Positions 54,541 to 64,000 of a DNA stretch of 64,000 nt are shown here, piece after piece (the first letter of the stretch is position 1; each line of letters begins with the position of its first letter). The stretch comes from Henckelia pumila (Eukaryota; Streptophyta; Magnoliopsida; Lamiales; Gesneriaceae), in NCBI RefSeq assembly GCF_033568475.1, contig NC_133121.1:4650001-4714000 (forward strand), in the 5' to 3' direction. Below the pieces are notes generated by a model, which did no database searches, had not been told where the DNA came from, and saw only the letters and a list, made by a program, of their open reading frames with translations. The translations under genes and the position numbers were made by a program.

Positions 54541-56277
54541 TCAAGAAAATGCATTAGTCCATCGGTCCCCTTGTATGAAATTCTGCACCGAGTACGATTG
54601 AACATGCTCGGCTGGAATCGAGCTACTCCAACTCACTCGTTTCGACCTATCCGAACCAAGCCCGGAATTAGAAAACTCGCCATAATACAGAGTTTTCAAT
54701 GCAAAATCTTCATTCCAAGGCATCCATCCATCTGAACTTATCAGTGCCTCCAACGTACAATGAACGAAAACCGTCCGCGAATACTCCTTCCAGGGCCTGC
54801 CCAAATAATTCCTATGTACTCCAGGCTTGCTATGATACAGAGCCATGTAAGCTTCGGTGCCATTAACCAAACAGTTTTGAAACACGAAGCCCGTGGTTTG
54901 TCCGGGGTGAATCCTGCCGTGTGCTGTCACGGCGTTGTTCTCGCCTTTTTCGGGGCGGGTCTGTCTAGGGGCGACGAGGATCAGGCAATCTTGGAAGAAT
55001 GCTGCCGAGTTCCCGAATATGAAGTCCACGTTGCCTTGGATACGACACGACTTGTAGTACTGGCGTAAGCCGTGCGCGTAGAGGGTGTCTTGATTGCCTA
55101 GGAATTCGCAGTTTTGCACGACGGAACGGTCGCTGTCGGAGCGGAACGCCACTGCTTGATGAGCATCAGGGCCTGCCGTGTTCCGGATTGTAAGATCACT
55201 TGCCATGAATCCATCTCCTACAACTCCTGTAAACCAGATTTTGTCAATAGCTAATAGTAATACTTTACTACTTGCAGTCGAGCGACACCAAATGTATCAA
55301 AGGATTTTTGAATATCACTTACCAACGGTTGCAGTGTCATACGTAAACACGCCGGGTTGGCCCACGTTCATGGAACCTGTGATGACCGTTTTGCCCATGC
55401 CATCCCCCAAGAACACCACGTTTCTCTTCTCCAACCCGACCCGAACCGTCTCCTCGTATACTCCGGCTTTGATCCGTACCACGAACAGCTTATTAGACCC
55501 GATATCATCTGGGGCAGCATTCACAGCCTCCTGCACTGTCTCATAATGACACCCTCCACTTTTACACACGGTGACGTCCGCCTTCAGCCCCGCCGGCACG
55601 ACGAGCTTGAAACCCGACCCGGAATGACGCGTCACGGGTTCCCAAAACCCATTTCGCTCCGTCCTGGGCGGGCCCCACGACCCGGTTTTCTCCCCGTGTA
55701 CGTCGTAATTCTGCAACATGCTCAATGCGTTGCTGGTAACGAAGATGAGAGTGGAGTTCAGAAACGACATCGTACCGTCCACCAGATCCGTGCCGTTCAC
55801 GTACTTGAGCGCCGACCAGCAGTCGTACTGGTACGCCAAAGCCGCGCTCGCCCATGCACGCGCGTCCTTGATCTCGCCACGTGGCAGCGCGTCCTTCGTC
55901 AGATTGATTCGGTAATCCGAGTAACGCAGCAGCTCCAGGCAGGTTTTCGCCGCCGTGGAGCGGTTCAGATTCCCTGCGGACGCGTCCAGGATATTCTCCG
56001 CCATGCCTTTAGCCTTCTCGATATCGCCGGAGGAGACCGTCAGGGCGGAACGGATCACTTGCGAGACGGTGGCGCCTGGAGGCAGCTGGATGGATTTGGA
56101 CAATAATGATACGCACGTCGCCGGGTCGTCCGACGCCCTGCAGGCTTCGTGGATGGTGTCGCGGCCTTGGTTTCCGGCGAATTGCGGCGTTTTGTGGTGG
56201 TGGCGAGTGGCGGAGGAGAGGGAGGAACAGAGTAGGAGAGAGAGGAGTGTGATGGGAAGAAGAGCGGAAGAAGCCAT
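54541..56277 (-). CDS. PME51: Pectin methylesterase with N-terminal inhibitor-like pro-region
   Basis: Secreted type I pectinesterase that demethylesterifies wall homogalacturonan. Exons: 56277-55323 and 55226-54541, 546 residues in all. A signal peptide ([20 protein letters not shown]) is followed by a PMEI-like domain with its cysteines ([29 protein letters not shown]). The catalytic domain carries [49 protein letters not shown] (nucleophile and acid/base aspartates in QD and VDF) and [11 protein letters not shown]. From memory the catalytic part most resembles Arabidopsis PME51 (At5g09760). Family RRLL/RKLL processing motifs between the pro-region and the catalytic domain are not obvious; only [15 protein letters not shown] occurs there. 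Ends in [10 protein letters not shown]-rich TATA-like sequence lies near 56325-56345. All key residues are present and it looks intact. Confidence 0.95.
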
Positions 56278-56466
56278 TGAAATGAAAGTTATTGTTCCAA
56301 GTTTTTATTAGTTGACGGGTTTTATTTATTTATTTATTTATTTTTTTTTGCAAGTCAATTAAATAGAGGATCTTGTAAATACAAGGTAAAATATTTATTG
56401 CATACATTACATAATTTTACAATCTCGTATATTTAATGAATCGTACCTCCATTATATATTTATGGC

Positions 56467-56500
<34 letters not shown>

Positions 56501-56759
56501 ATAATCATCGTAATTTGATTTCTAAATATGAAATTTTAGTAATTGATAATTGGACCAAAAATTGAGTTGGTTTCGATTGATATTGGGTTGCTAATTAAGG
56601 GAACAAATCCAATTGCATCACCTAGCCCCCTACGTACACTAACCTCTATGGTTTCTAAATACGACCCTAACCTCTATGCTTTATTTAATTTAAAGGAAAT
56701 TACGAATTTATAAAAATTTTGTCATGACTTGTTTGCAAAGGAAACAAGCCATCTTAACC
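56278..56759. other. Promoter side of the PME gene and spacer
   Basis: AT-rich. TTTA repeats lie at 56323-56350 and a TAA microsatellite at 56470-56499. No other feature recognised. Confidence 0.5.
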
Positions 56760-59700
56760 CAGTCAGCAGTCCAAGTAAGGAAAAGCAACTGACGTAAAAC
56801 TTAAGTGCGTTAAACATAAACATGCAATCCTAGTAATCACCTCCCGGTTACAGCATAAAGTAAACTAAGGAATTTAAAAGAGTGCGTTAAACATAAACAT
56901 GCATAGGTGATGGCATACTACAAATCATCAACTGTAGCACAGGAAATACACATCCTGGCTAAAAACACTGTAAGTACTCAAATAACTCTTCATTATTACA
57001 TAACAGAGTAAATATGCGGAAAACTTAAACATGCAATAGCGACGGTCATTGGGCTTCGCACTACCAGTGGCCTCAATCCAGTGGATCCTGCCCCTCCATC
57101 GCCTCAACATAAAACTCATCACCTGCAATCAAACAAGCGTAGTGAGTCTAAAGACTCAACAAGCATAAACAGTTGAATATCAAGGTTTAAAAATAGATGA
57201 TGCTTTACTCAAACTATGATACTTAGTATACTTTTGAACTTTAACTGTAAATATGCATGAAACTAGAGTGTATAGGAAACATGCATTGATGAACTCACGC
57301 TATAGAAAACTTTCAACTTTCTTGACATAAACCTCATGCTTTACTTAACCTCATACTTTTCTTAACCTCATGCATGACTGACTGACATCAACGTAAGACG
57401 AGTCAAACTGAAACTTTAAACTTTAACTTTTAAACTTCTCTTTTCTTTTTCCTCTTAGAAATCAGTTCCTTGATTTGTGACCCTCTGTTTCGATCATGAT
57501 CATGGCTGCAGTGCACTATGCCGGCAAGACGACGAGATTTCTCCCGACGAACTTAACCCCTCTGTGGCAAGGAGACCGAGATTGCTCCCGATCCCACATT
57601 GCCCCTCTATGACAAGGAGACCGAGATTGCTCCCGATCCCACATTGCCCCTCTGTGGGTAGGGTAGACAAGGCATCCCCCGGCCTAACAACACCCCTCTT
57701 TGTCACAAACAAATCACTTCATTCAAAAACATTTACTTTCTTTTCCTTTTCATTCATTAAGACTCGACTCACACCTTTTTAATCATGCATACATGAAAAG
57801 ACCTCCTTTCACTTTATTTTTCTCAAGAACATGCCATATGCACACGAACATGCAACCTTTAAGATATGAGACTCAACTCAATTATGCTTTGGCATGCAAG
57901 ACTCAAAGAGACTTTCTTTAAATTTTTCTTTGGCATCAAGAATAAGACTCACACACACGAACGTGCAACTTCAAGAATGAGACTCGACTCCATTGCATGT
58001 GAGAACGATGAGCGAGTGGCTGCCCCTAACCCTCAAGACTTTACTCTTTTGCCAAAGTCCTAACTTTTCAACTTAGACCGAGCAAGAAAACTGAAAAACC
58101 TTTTTTCTCACTCATGCTTTAACCAAAACCCGTCCCGCTTGAATCGACACATTCCTAACTCTTAAAATTTACCATATGACCAGGTTTCAACTTCCTTTGA
58201 CCTCTTATACAAAATGCCAAACAACCCATCCCGGACAGCCCACTTTTGACTATAAATTTCTGCACCGACACTTAAACTTCAAAAATTCATAACTTATTGA
58301 ATACTTATCCGAATTAAGCCCATTTTATACCGACACGACCGCAACGTCATGAACTAAACTTAGGACAAAACAGAATCGACACAGACCTCGACCAGGAAAC
58401 TTCCCTGCCCCGAATTCAGACTGCCCTGTCCAAACTAGACACCTCAAATGCCCTACTAGTTTGTGAAACCTTCACCAATCATGCACCCTTGCTTCTAAGA
58501 CCACTCCAATCCATCAAACACACTTAAAACCATCTCTTAGGACTTACATCAAACACTTGGGCAGCCCACTTCTTCACTTCGACATCACATATCAAAATTT
58601 ACATGATTTTGCACCAAAAAGTGGCAACCTCAAGAGCAAACAATCAAGACCAATGTAATACATCAAAATGCTTCAAACACACTTCATTTCCATCCCTTAC
58701 ACATGTAAATTTTCGAAAATAGGGCACACCAATTTCTGGAAATTCGAAATTTACTTCATGCATGCAAAATGACTTAAGCTTTCCAACACAACTCACCATT
58801 TATCAACTTAAAACTCAATCTAATGCATAAATTCGAAAATCCCACATAAAAATCTAAAATTCCAGAAATGTATCAAGTCATACATGCTAAAAATCATAGT
58901 CATTTCGAAATTTAAAAAGAAGCTAGGAGCAAATACATAATAGCTTGATTGAAAGCCCAAGAAAAGTCTACACTTGCCTTCAACCTTTAATACCCACAAA
59001 ATTTCGAAATGCAAAGAGGAGAGGGGCTGGACTTTTGCTCAAACACCAAGCTACTACTCCTATGGAGGTCCTCCGGCGATGTCATCGGCGGTGGAGGGCG
59101 GCGGCGGCAGCTAAGGCTTGAGGGAGGAGAGGCCGAAATGCTTGGAGGGAAATGGGAGAAAAGATAATGGAGGGGGCGGCTCTTCATCAAAAGAAAGGGG
59201 ATAGGGTTTGTAAAATATTAGTAGAGTGTTTTATTTTGTGTGTATTGTGTGTATAAAGTAGTGTGAATGTGTGTGAGTCAATGAGTAACTTTGACTAGAA
59301 AAAGAGCTATCTCAAAAAAAACAACTTTCTCTTTTCTTTTCAAAATAAAAGCTAGCACTAACACTCTCCTACATTTAAAATCTCTAACAAAATAATCAAA
59401 GTTGGAATTTAGTATTCCGGGTCTAAAATACTGTTTTTCAAAGAATTTTTAAAATAAACTCAAGAATGCGTTAAATGCGATTCTTGTTACCCGAAAATTC
59501 TAAAAATCCAAACTTCATCATTTTTCCTCCAAACTCACACTTAACATTTTTAGAAATACAGTCTGGGAATAACCGCCATAATCCGTCACTGCCGAGGTCG
59601 GAACCGGAGAACCCTGAACTTAAAACTTTATCATAAACATTCTTGAAATAACTGAGCATTCATAACTTTAAAGGAACATTAAGCAGTCGCATCAATCAAT

Positions 59701-60099
59701 TAAAATTAACACTTTAAATATTTTGATGTCACAACAATAAGTGAAATATTTACCTAAAAGATAGAGCGATTAAAAGCCATTTAAATAATTACACTAACGG
59801 CATAAAAACCTTTAAAATGATTTAGGCAGATAACGACTTAAAAATAATTAAGCTAAACATTTAAAATCATTTAAATGAATAAACTAAGCAATTAAAATAA
59901 TTTAAATAAGAAAGCTTAAACCTTTAAAATACTTAAAACAAATAAGCTGCACGATAAAAATTATTTGGATAAATAAACTTAAACAATTAAAACATAACTC
60001 ACATAAATAATTTAAATAAATTAAACTAAAAGATAATAAATCCTAATATTTATTAAATTAATGAATGCGATTTAGTGGATTGGATTCCAGGTACTACAA
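56760..60099 (-). mobile_element. Decayed LTR of a distant Ty3-type relative
   Basis: The order of landmarks parallels the LTRs at 39-52 kb: ATATGCGGAAAACTT (57013), GCGACGGTCATTGGGC, CACCTGCAATC then AAGCGTAGTGAGTCTAAAGA (57138-57157), a block of tandem repeats (57540-57660), and an end GGTACTACA at 60099. The sense-strand start would be TGTAGTACCTGG. The left border is not resolved. GTGCGTTAAACATAAACATG occurs twice, 77 bp apart, at about 56805 and 56882. No internal domain was found, so it is probably a solo or truncated LTR. Confidence 0.55.
57569..57658. repeat. 45-bp tandem repeat, two copies plus partial
   Basis: The unit begins AAGGAGACCGAGATTGCTCC and ends CCCCTCTATGAC or CCCCTCTGTGGG. 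A partial unit precedes it (from about 57540). It lies inside the probable LTR at a position comparable with the hairpin arrays of the other LTR family. Confidence 0.85.
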
Positions 60100-61965
60100 G
60101 ATTAGACTCTTAAATTTAAGTATTTAAACACGTGAAATATAATCAACATATTTAGGTGAATTTTTTTATTATGTATTTAATTTAAAATATTATTAATATA
60201 TGATTTATATTTATATTTAATTATTTTGTTAAATAATAAAAGAATAATATTAAATAGTAAAAAAAATCATCAGACCCGATCCCAAACCCAATCCACCGAA
60301 TTGTCACCCATGAATGTCATTTCCCAGTTATCCATGGGCCTAGAATCACACACTTGTAACAGATATTGATATGAAAAAAAACATAAAGCCCATTAACAAA
60401 GTCCAAACACACTGTTTTCGAGTAAACTAATACTCAAACCACCATGGCTTGTTGCAACCAAAATCAGGCGTCAATTGGGCTTCTAAATCAATTAAATATA
60501 ATTTTAATTTTTTTTTAAAAAACATTCCATATAAACTTTAAAATCATAATTAAAGAAAGCAGAAAATTATACATTTAATATATCTGCATGAAGAAACCGA
60601 GGGAAATTTTTTTTGGGATGATTGATTTCCCTTTCTCAAAAACATTTTAAAATTTTTTTGGGTGATCCGATAATCAGGCATCCATTTTAAGAATTTGTGG
60701 GCAGTCTTACTTTGTTTGTAAAAAAGGAATGATTTTGTAAACTCATGACTTGATTTGGACATGTAGATGAGATGATTGGGATTGTTTGGAAATGGACTTT
60801 TTGGGATGAGATTATGCTCCACCAGGTGTGTTGGAGTTGAATTTCGCGTGTTTTTATGTCGGCATCCCATAATTACGTGCTGCACAGTCTCGTCGACCTT
60901 TTTGTTCGAATAGTTTGATTTCAAGAATGCCTAACAATTTTATTTTTTCGTGTTATGATAGAACCATCTGATGCAATCAATTGATTTGTATAATTGGATT
61001 GAAAAAACTAAGTGATTTTGAAATTTAGATAATATTAAAATTTAATGTTATTTTAAAAGCGCAAAAAATTAAATTTATAGCTTCTAAAAAGCATACAATT
61101 TTTTAACTGTTTTTCAAAGCACAATTTTGTAATAAAATACTATATTTTTTTTTGATTTTTTAAAACAATTTATTTTAGTTCATTACTCTATTTACTTCTC
61201 AAATCATAAGACAATAAAAAAACTATATCCACTAAAATATTCATCCAAGCGAAATTTTTGTATACAAAATGGTTTCATAAATTAGCTTTAAAGGATATTT
61301 GCGAGCTTATGGACTATCCAAAACAACTTATAATCTTATCGAGCTGAGCTCGTGCTCAATTTCGAACTCAAACTTAAAGATATCTGGCTCGTGAACTCGT
61401 GATCAAGCTCCTTTATAGACTCGCAAGCTCGACCTATAGCTTGGTTCATTTACTATTCATGAACATGCCAGTTTAATATTAATTTATAGAAATATATTAT
61501 ATTATACGTTTGAACTCAAGCTCTATTGCATGATTAGTGAGCTTGAAAAAAATCCAAAACATGATAAACTAGTTATTAACATAGCGAGCTCGAATTATCT
61601 GCATGGTTAGTATTTCTAAAACGAATTAAATTCAAACCTCATGATAAAATATAAACCAAGTTTAATCCTATACAGATCTTAAACGTGCATACTTCACCAA
61701 TTTCTTAAAACACTCTTTCACGATAAGTAATTTTGTATTTTCATTTACTCCTTTTCACAATTTAACGCAGGTATTGGTAAATTAAATTTTCTAGTAAAAA
61801 TATAATATAATATATTCAATATAATAATATAATAATAAATTTGTAAATGTTGTAATGTAAATAAAATGAAAACGCGTCAATGAACCAATAGGAAGCGTGT
61901 CTTACCAAACAAGCTTCATTAAACCCTATTTCCTCTCTCACTCTACACTCTCCCACAATTGCATT
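60100..61965. other. AT-rich spacer with AGCTCG-word repeats
   Basis: No gene recognised. 61270-61600 has many GAGCTCG/AAGCTC words, suggesting a decayed transposon. A minus-strand frame at 60550-60924 has no recognisable domain. Confidence 0.4.
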
Positions 61966-62762
61966 TTTCTATAAAACCCCAATTCCCTTCACCATTTACG
62001 CCTCCATTTCACTCTCTACAATTCATCTCTCTCTATCTTTTAGTCGCTCTCCTCCTCCTCCTCCTCCTCCTCCTCCAGGTCTACTAGGTGCCTTTCCTTT
62101 TAAGGTGTGTGGGTTTGCTTTTTTGGGTGCGATGAATTGGTTTCGTAGGTGGTTTTTTCTTGGTTCGGTTGTCGGATGATATGGGATTTTTTTTTCTGCT
62201 TCTTGTTTATTGATTTTGATTCCTGGGTTGCTTTCATTTTTCTGTTTCTTGAGTACTCTGGTGTATGATATATGAAAGTTTATTTTTTTATTGCTGCTTT
62301 AGGTGGTGTTTCTTTGGATTGATTATAGGGTTGGATGGGGGGTTTGGTTGGTTCTGGATTGTAGGGTTGGTTTTGATTTTCGGTTTCTCGAGTAGATTTT
62401 TGTTTAGTATTTCTAAAAATTATGCGAAAATCGAGTTCTATGGGCTTTTGGTTTCAGGCCATGAACTTATGATTGTATTGGATTGTTCAATCCGTCAGTG
62501 CTCTGCTTCAAAACTACCTTTTTTCTCTGGCTTTACATGTTCCATTGATATTACAAGTGTGTCACAGATTGCTTTTCTGCCTGAACTTTCCAACTGATCT
62601 GCGGAAAGGACTAAGAAAGATTCTTTGGGATCTCGGGCGGATTATTACTTCCATTTTTTGTTGTGTATTGTGTTTCCTCTGTAAAGCCGTACTTTGCGGT
62701 CAGGAATGGTCTTGATGCATATCTTTATGTGGTGAACATGCTAGGTTCTGTATTGCCACCAG
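61966..62762 (+). promoter_or_regulatory. Promoter and leader of the NAC gene
   Basis: A TATA box CTATAAAA lies at about 61970-61977. A CT-rich leader with a CTC/CCT repeat runs 62046-62078. A donor TTTTAAG|GTGTGT at about 62105 and an acceptor TGCGGTCAG at 62703 outline a leader intron of about 600 bp. A minor acceptor TTTGGTTTCAG lies near 62458. Two short upstream frames follow the intron: MVLMHIFMW (62706-62735) and MLGSVLPPDVFWF (62738-62779). Confidence 0.6.
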
Positions 62763-62876
62763 ATGTCTTTTGGTTCTAGCAAGAAGTATCATTGGCTTGT
62801 CTGCTGTACTTTTTGTTTGATGAACCGGGGGAGGCTTTGGTGCTCTCGAAAAGCTTTGTTTCGGCATTGGACTTGA
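62763..62876 (+). CDS. 37-residue upstream ORF in the NAC leader
   Basis: An uninterrupted frame from ATG 62763 to TGA 62874-62876, 189 bases before the NAC start and probably in the same exon. The peptide opens MSFGSSKKYHWLVCCTFCL and ends CSRKALFRHWT. It is rich in W, C, K and R, which is unlike translated AT-rich leader sequence. The NAC082 group is, to my recollection, among plant genes with a conserved-peptide uORF that represses main-frame translation. I cannot confirm that this peptide matches. If conserved, it is likely a ribosome-stalling regulator; otherwise it may be an ordinary uORF. Confidence 0.5.
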   Translation: MSFGSSKKYHWLVCCTFCLMNRGRLWCSRKALFRHWT

Positions 62877-63065
62877 CAACAGTTGCTTGTAGCTTTGAGT
62901 GGGAGGTGGTGTATATACGGTTGTCATAAATTTTCTTCTTTATTTTCTATATCTGCTGGCTATTGCTTTTGGAAGTAGAGTTTGGTTGACTGGAGTAACA
63001 GTGTTCACGGACATTGTTAGCTCTTTCAATACTTGAGCTTTGGGGCGTTCTGCTATCATTCTTTG

Positions 63066-64000
63066 ATGGGGAGGACGTCCCTCCTTCCAGGATTTCGATT
63101 TCATCCTACTGATGTGGAGCTGGTCCTGTATTTTCTGAAGAGAAAGGTTCTGGGAAAGAGGCTTCATGTTGAAGCTATTGCAGAGGTCAACATCTACAAA
63201 TTCTCTCCATGGGATCTCCCTGGTTGGTATTTATGGATGTTGTTTTATGCATTTTTTTATTTGCTAGCATTTGCTGGCTCTTTGTATTGTAATCTCCTCA
63301 CTTATTACAAGGGTATTAATATTTCTTTGTTTAATTTTAGATAAATCTTGCTTGAAAACTAAGGATTTGGAGTGGTTCTTCTTTTGCCCAAGAGAAAAGA
63401 AGTATGCAAGTGGAGTACGAGTGAAACGTGCCACTGAAAATGGATACTGGAAGACCACAGGAAAAGACAGGCCTGTCCATTATGACGGCAGAACGGTCGG
63501 AATGGTGAAAACCTTGGTTTTCCACATAGGACATGCACCTCAGGGGGAGAGAACAGACTGGGTCATACACGAATATAGAGTTCTAGATGACCAGTTGGCT
63601 ACTGCAGGGGTTCAGGTATATGAACGGATACATTTTTTTCCCATTCGGAGTATGTTTTGAACTTTCATGAGATAATTTGAGCCGTGCTTGGAAATAGTAT
63701 GTTAAATTCATTTGAGATGAAGTTGCCTCTAGATCGCCATGTTTTTTATTATACGACGGACATATAATCTTGGTTTAATTGTCCATATGACGTAAACACA
63801 TATAACTAGTACATTCGTTCAACCTTGTTCTTTGGGTATGCTTTGGTTGATGAAGGATTCTCGAAGATGATGTTGGTGCTCAATACTTTTAACACTTGTC
63901 CTTTTTTGAATGATCAAGGATGTTCTCTGTCTTATTTATGTTTTTGATTGTTTTGGCAGGATCTGTATGTCTTATGTAAAGTCTTTAAGAAGAGTGGTTT
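63066..64000 (+). CDS. NAC082: NAC domain transcription factor (NAC082-like), 5' part
   Basis: Exons 63066-63222, 63341-63615 and 63960 to the window edge, all in phase. The NAC domain is seen from subdomain A ([20 protein letters not shown]), through [75 protein letters not shown] and [16 protein letters not shown], to the start of subdomain E ([13 protein letters not shown]). WKTTGKDR and the HEYR motif are typical DNA-binding and core residues. From memory the sequence is closest to the Arabidopsis NAC082/NAC103 group; NAC082 mediates the response to ribosomal stress. The C-terminal regulatory region lies outside the window. The start is fixed by subdomain A. An apparent read-through from exon two into its intron is not real: the GT donor at 63616 joins to 63960 in frame. 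Confidence 0.94.

Noticed and set aside
55357..56106. 249-codon plus-strand frame over the PME gene
   Set aside because: Antisense shadow in GC-rich PME coding sequence, without domain content.
37447..57660. CRISPR-like array
   Set aside because: The short repeats here are transposon hairpins or tandem duplications in a plant nuclear context, without unique spacers.
57477..57782. Repeat-containing frame with RRPRLLPIPHCPS repeated
   Set aside because: Translation of the 45-bp tandem repeat inside LTR-like sequence; no sign of selection for protein.
60550..60924. 124-codon minus-strand frame
   Set aside because: No domain, no splice context and no recognisable family; left as spacer.

Overview
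The window is nuclear DNA of a flowering plant, almost certainly a eudicot. The support is GT-AG introns, plant-specific families (GUX xylan glucuronosyltransferase, NAC factor, PPR protein, pro-region pectin methylesterase), very AT-rich spacers, and many plant MITEs and Ty3-type LTR elements. I see nothing that fixes the genus; an asterid such as Lamiales would fit, but that is a guess.

Six host genes are present. From left to right they are: the 5' part of NOP58 (minus, cut by the left edge); a seven-exon WD40 protein (25152-27601, plus); a GT8 xylan glucuronosyltransferase whose first coding exon I could not find (30238-32604, plus); a single-exon PPR protein (33252-35576, minus), convergent with the previous gene; a PME51-like pectin methylesterase (54541-56277, minus); and the start of a NAC082-like factor (63066 to the right edge, plus), with upstream ORFs in its leader. 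They are unrelated neighbours, not a pathway cluster.

The spacers are mostly transposon debris. 2.3-6.4 kb is an old hAT element with recognisable 8-bp target duplications and a transposase broken by two in-frame stops. 6.9-24 kb holds a SINE, several MITEs nested inside other MITEs (8- and 9-bp target duplications still readable), foldback elements and AT microsatellites.

38.5-54.0 kb reads as one nested structure. The outer layer is a PIF/Harbinger-like element bounded by TAA duplications, with a decayed Myb/SANT-type ORF. Inside it is a nuclear copy of mitochondrial cox2. Inside that is a 12-kb block of Ty3-type LTR DNA: two tandem LTR-plus-short-internal units on the minus strand, then an inverted gag-only element on the plus strand. 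Each LTR copy carries a regular array of five small hairpins.

56.7-60.1 kb looks like a decayed LTR of a distant relative. I found no tRNA, rRNA or CRISPR loci that look functional. The best leads are the LTR hairpin array, the 37-residue uORF before the NAC gene, and the split cox2 copy with its editing-like base changes.
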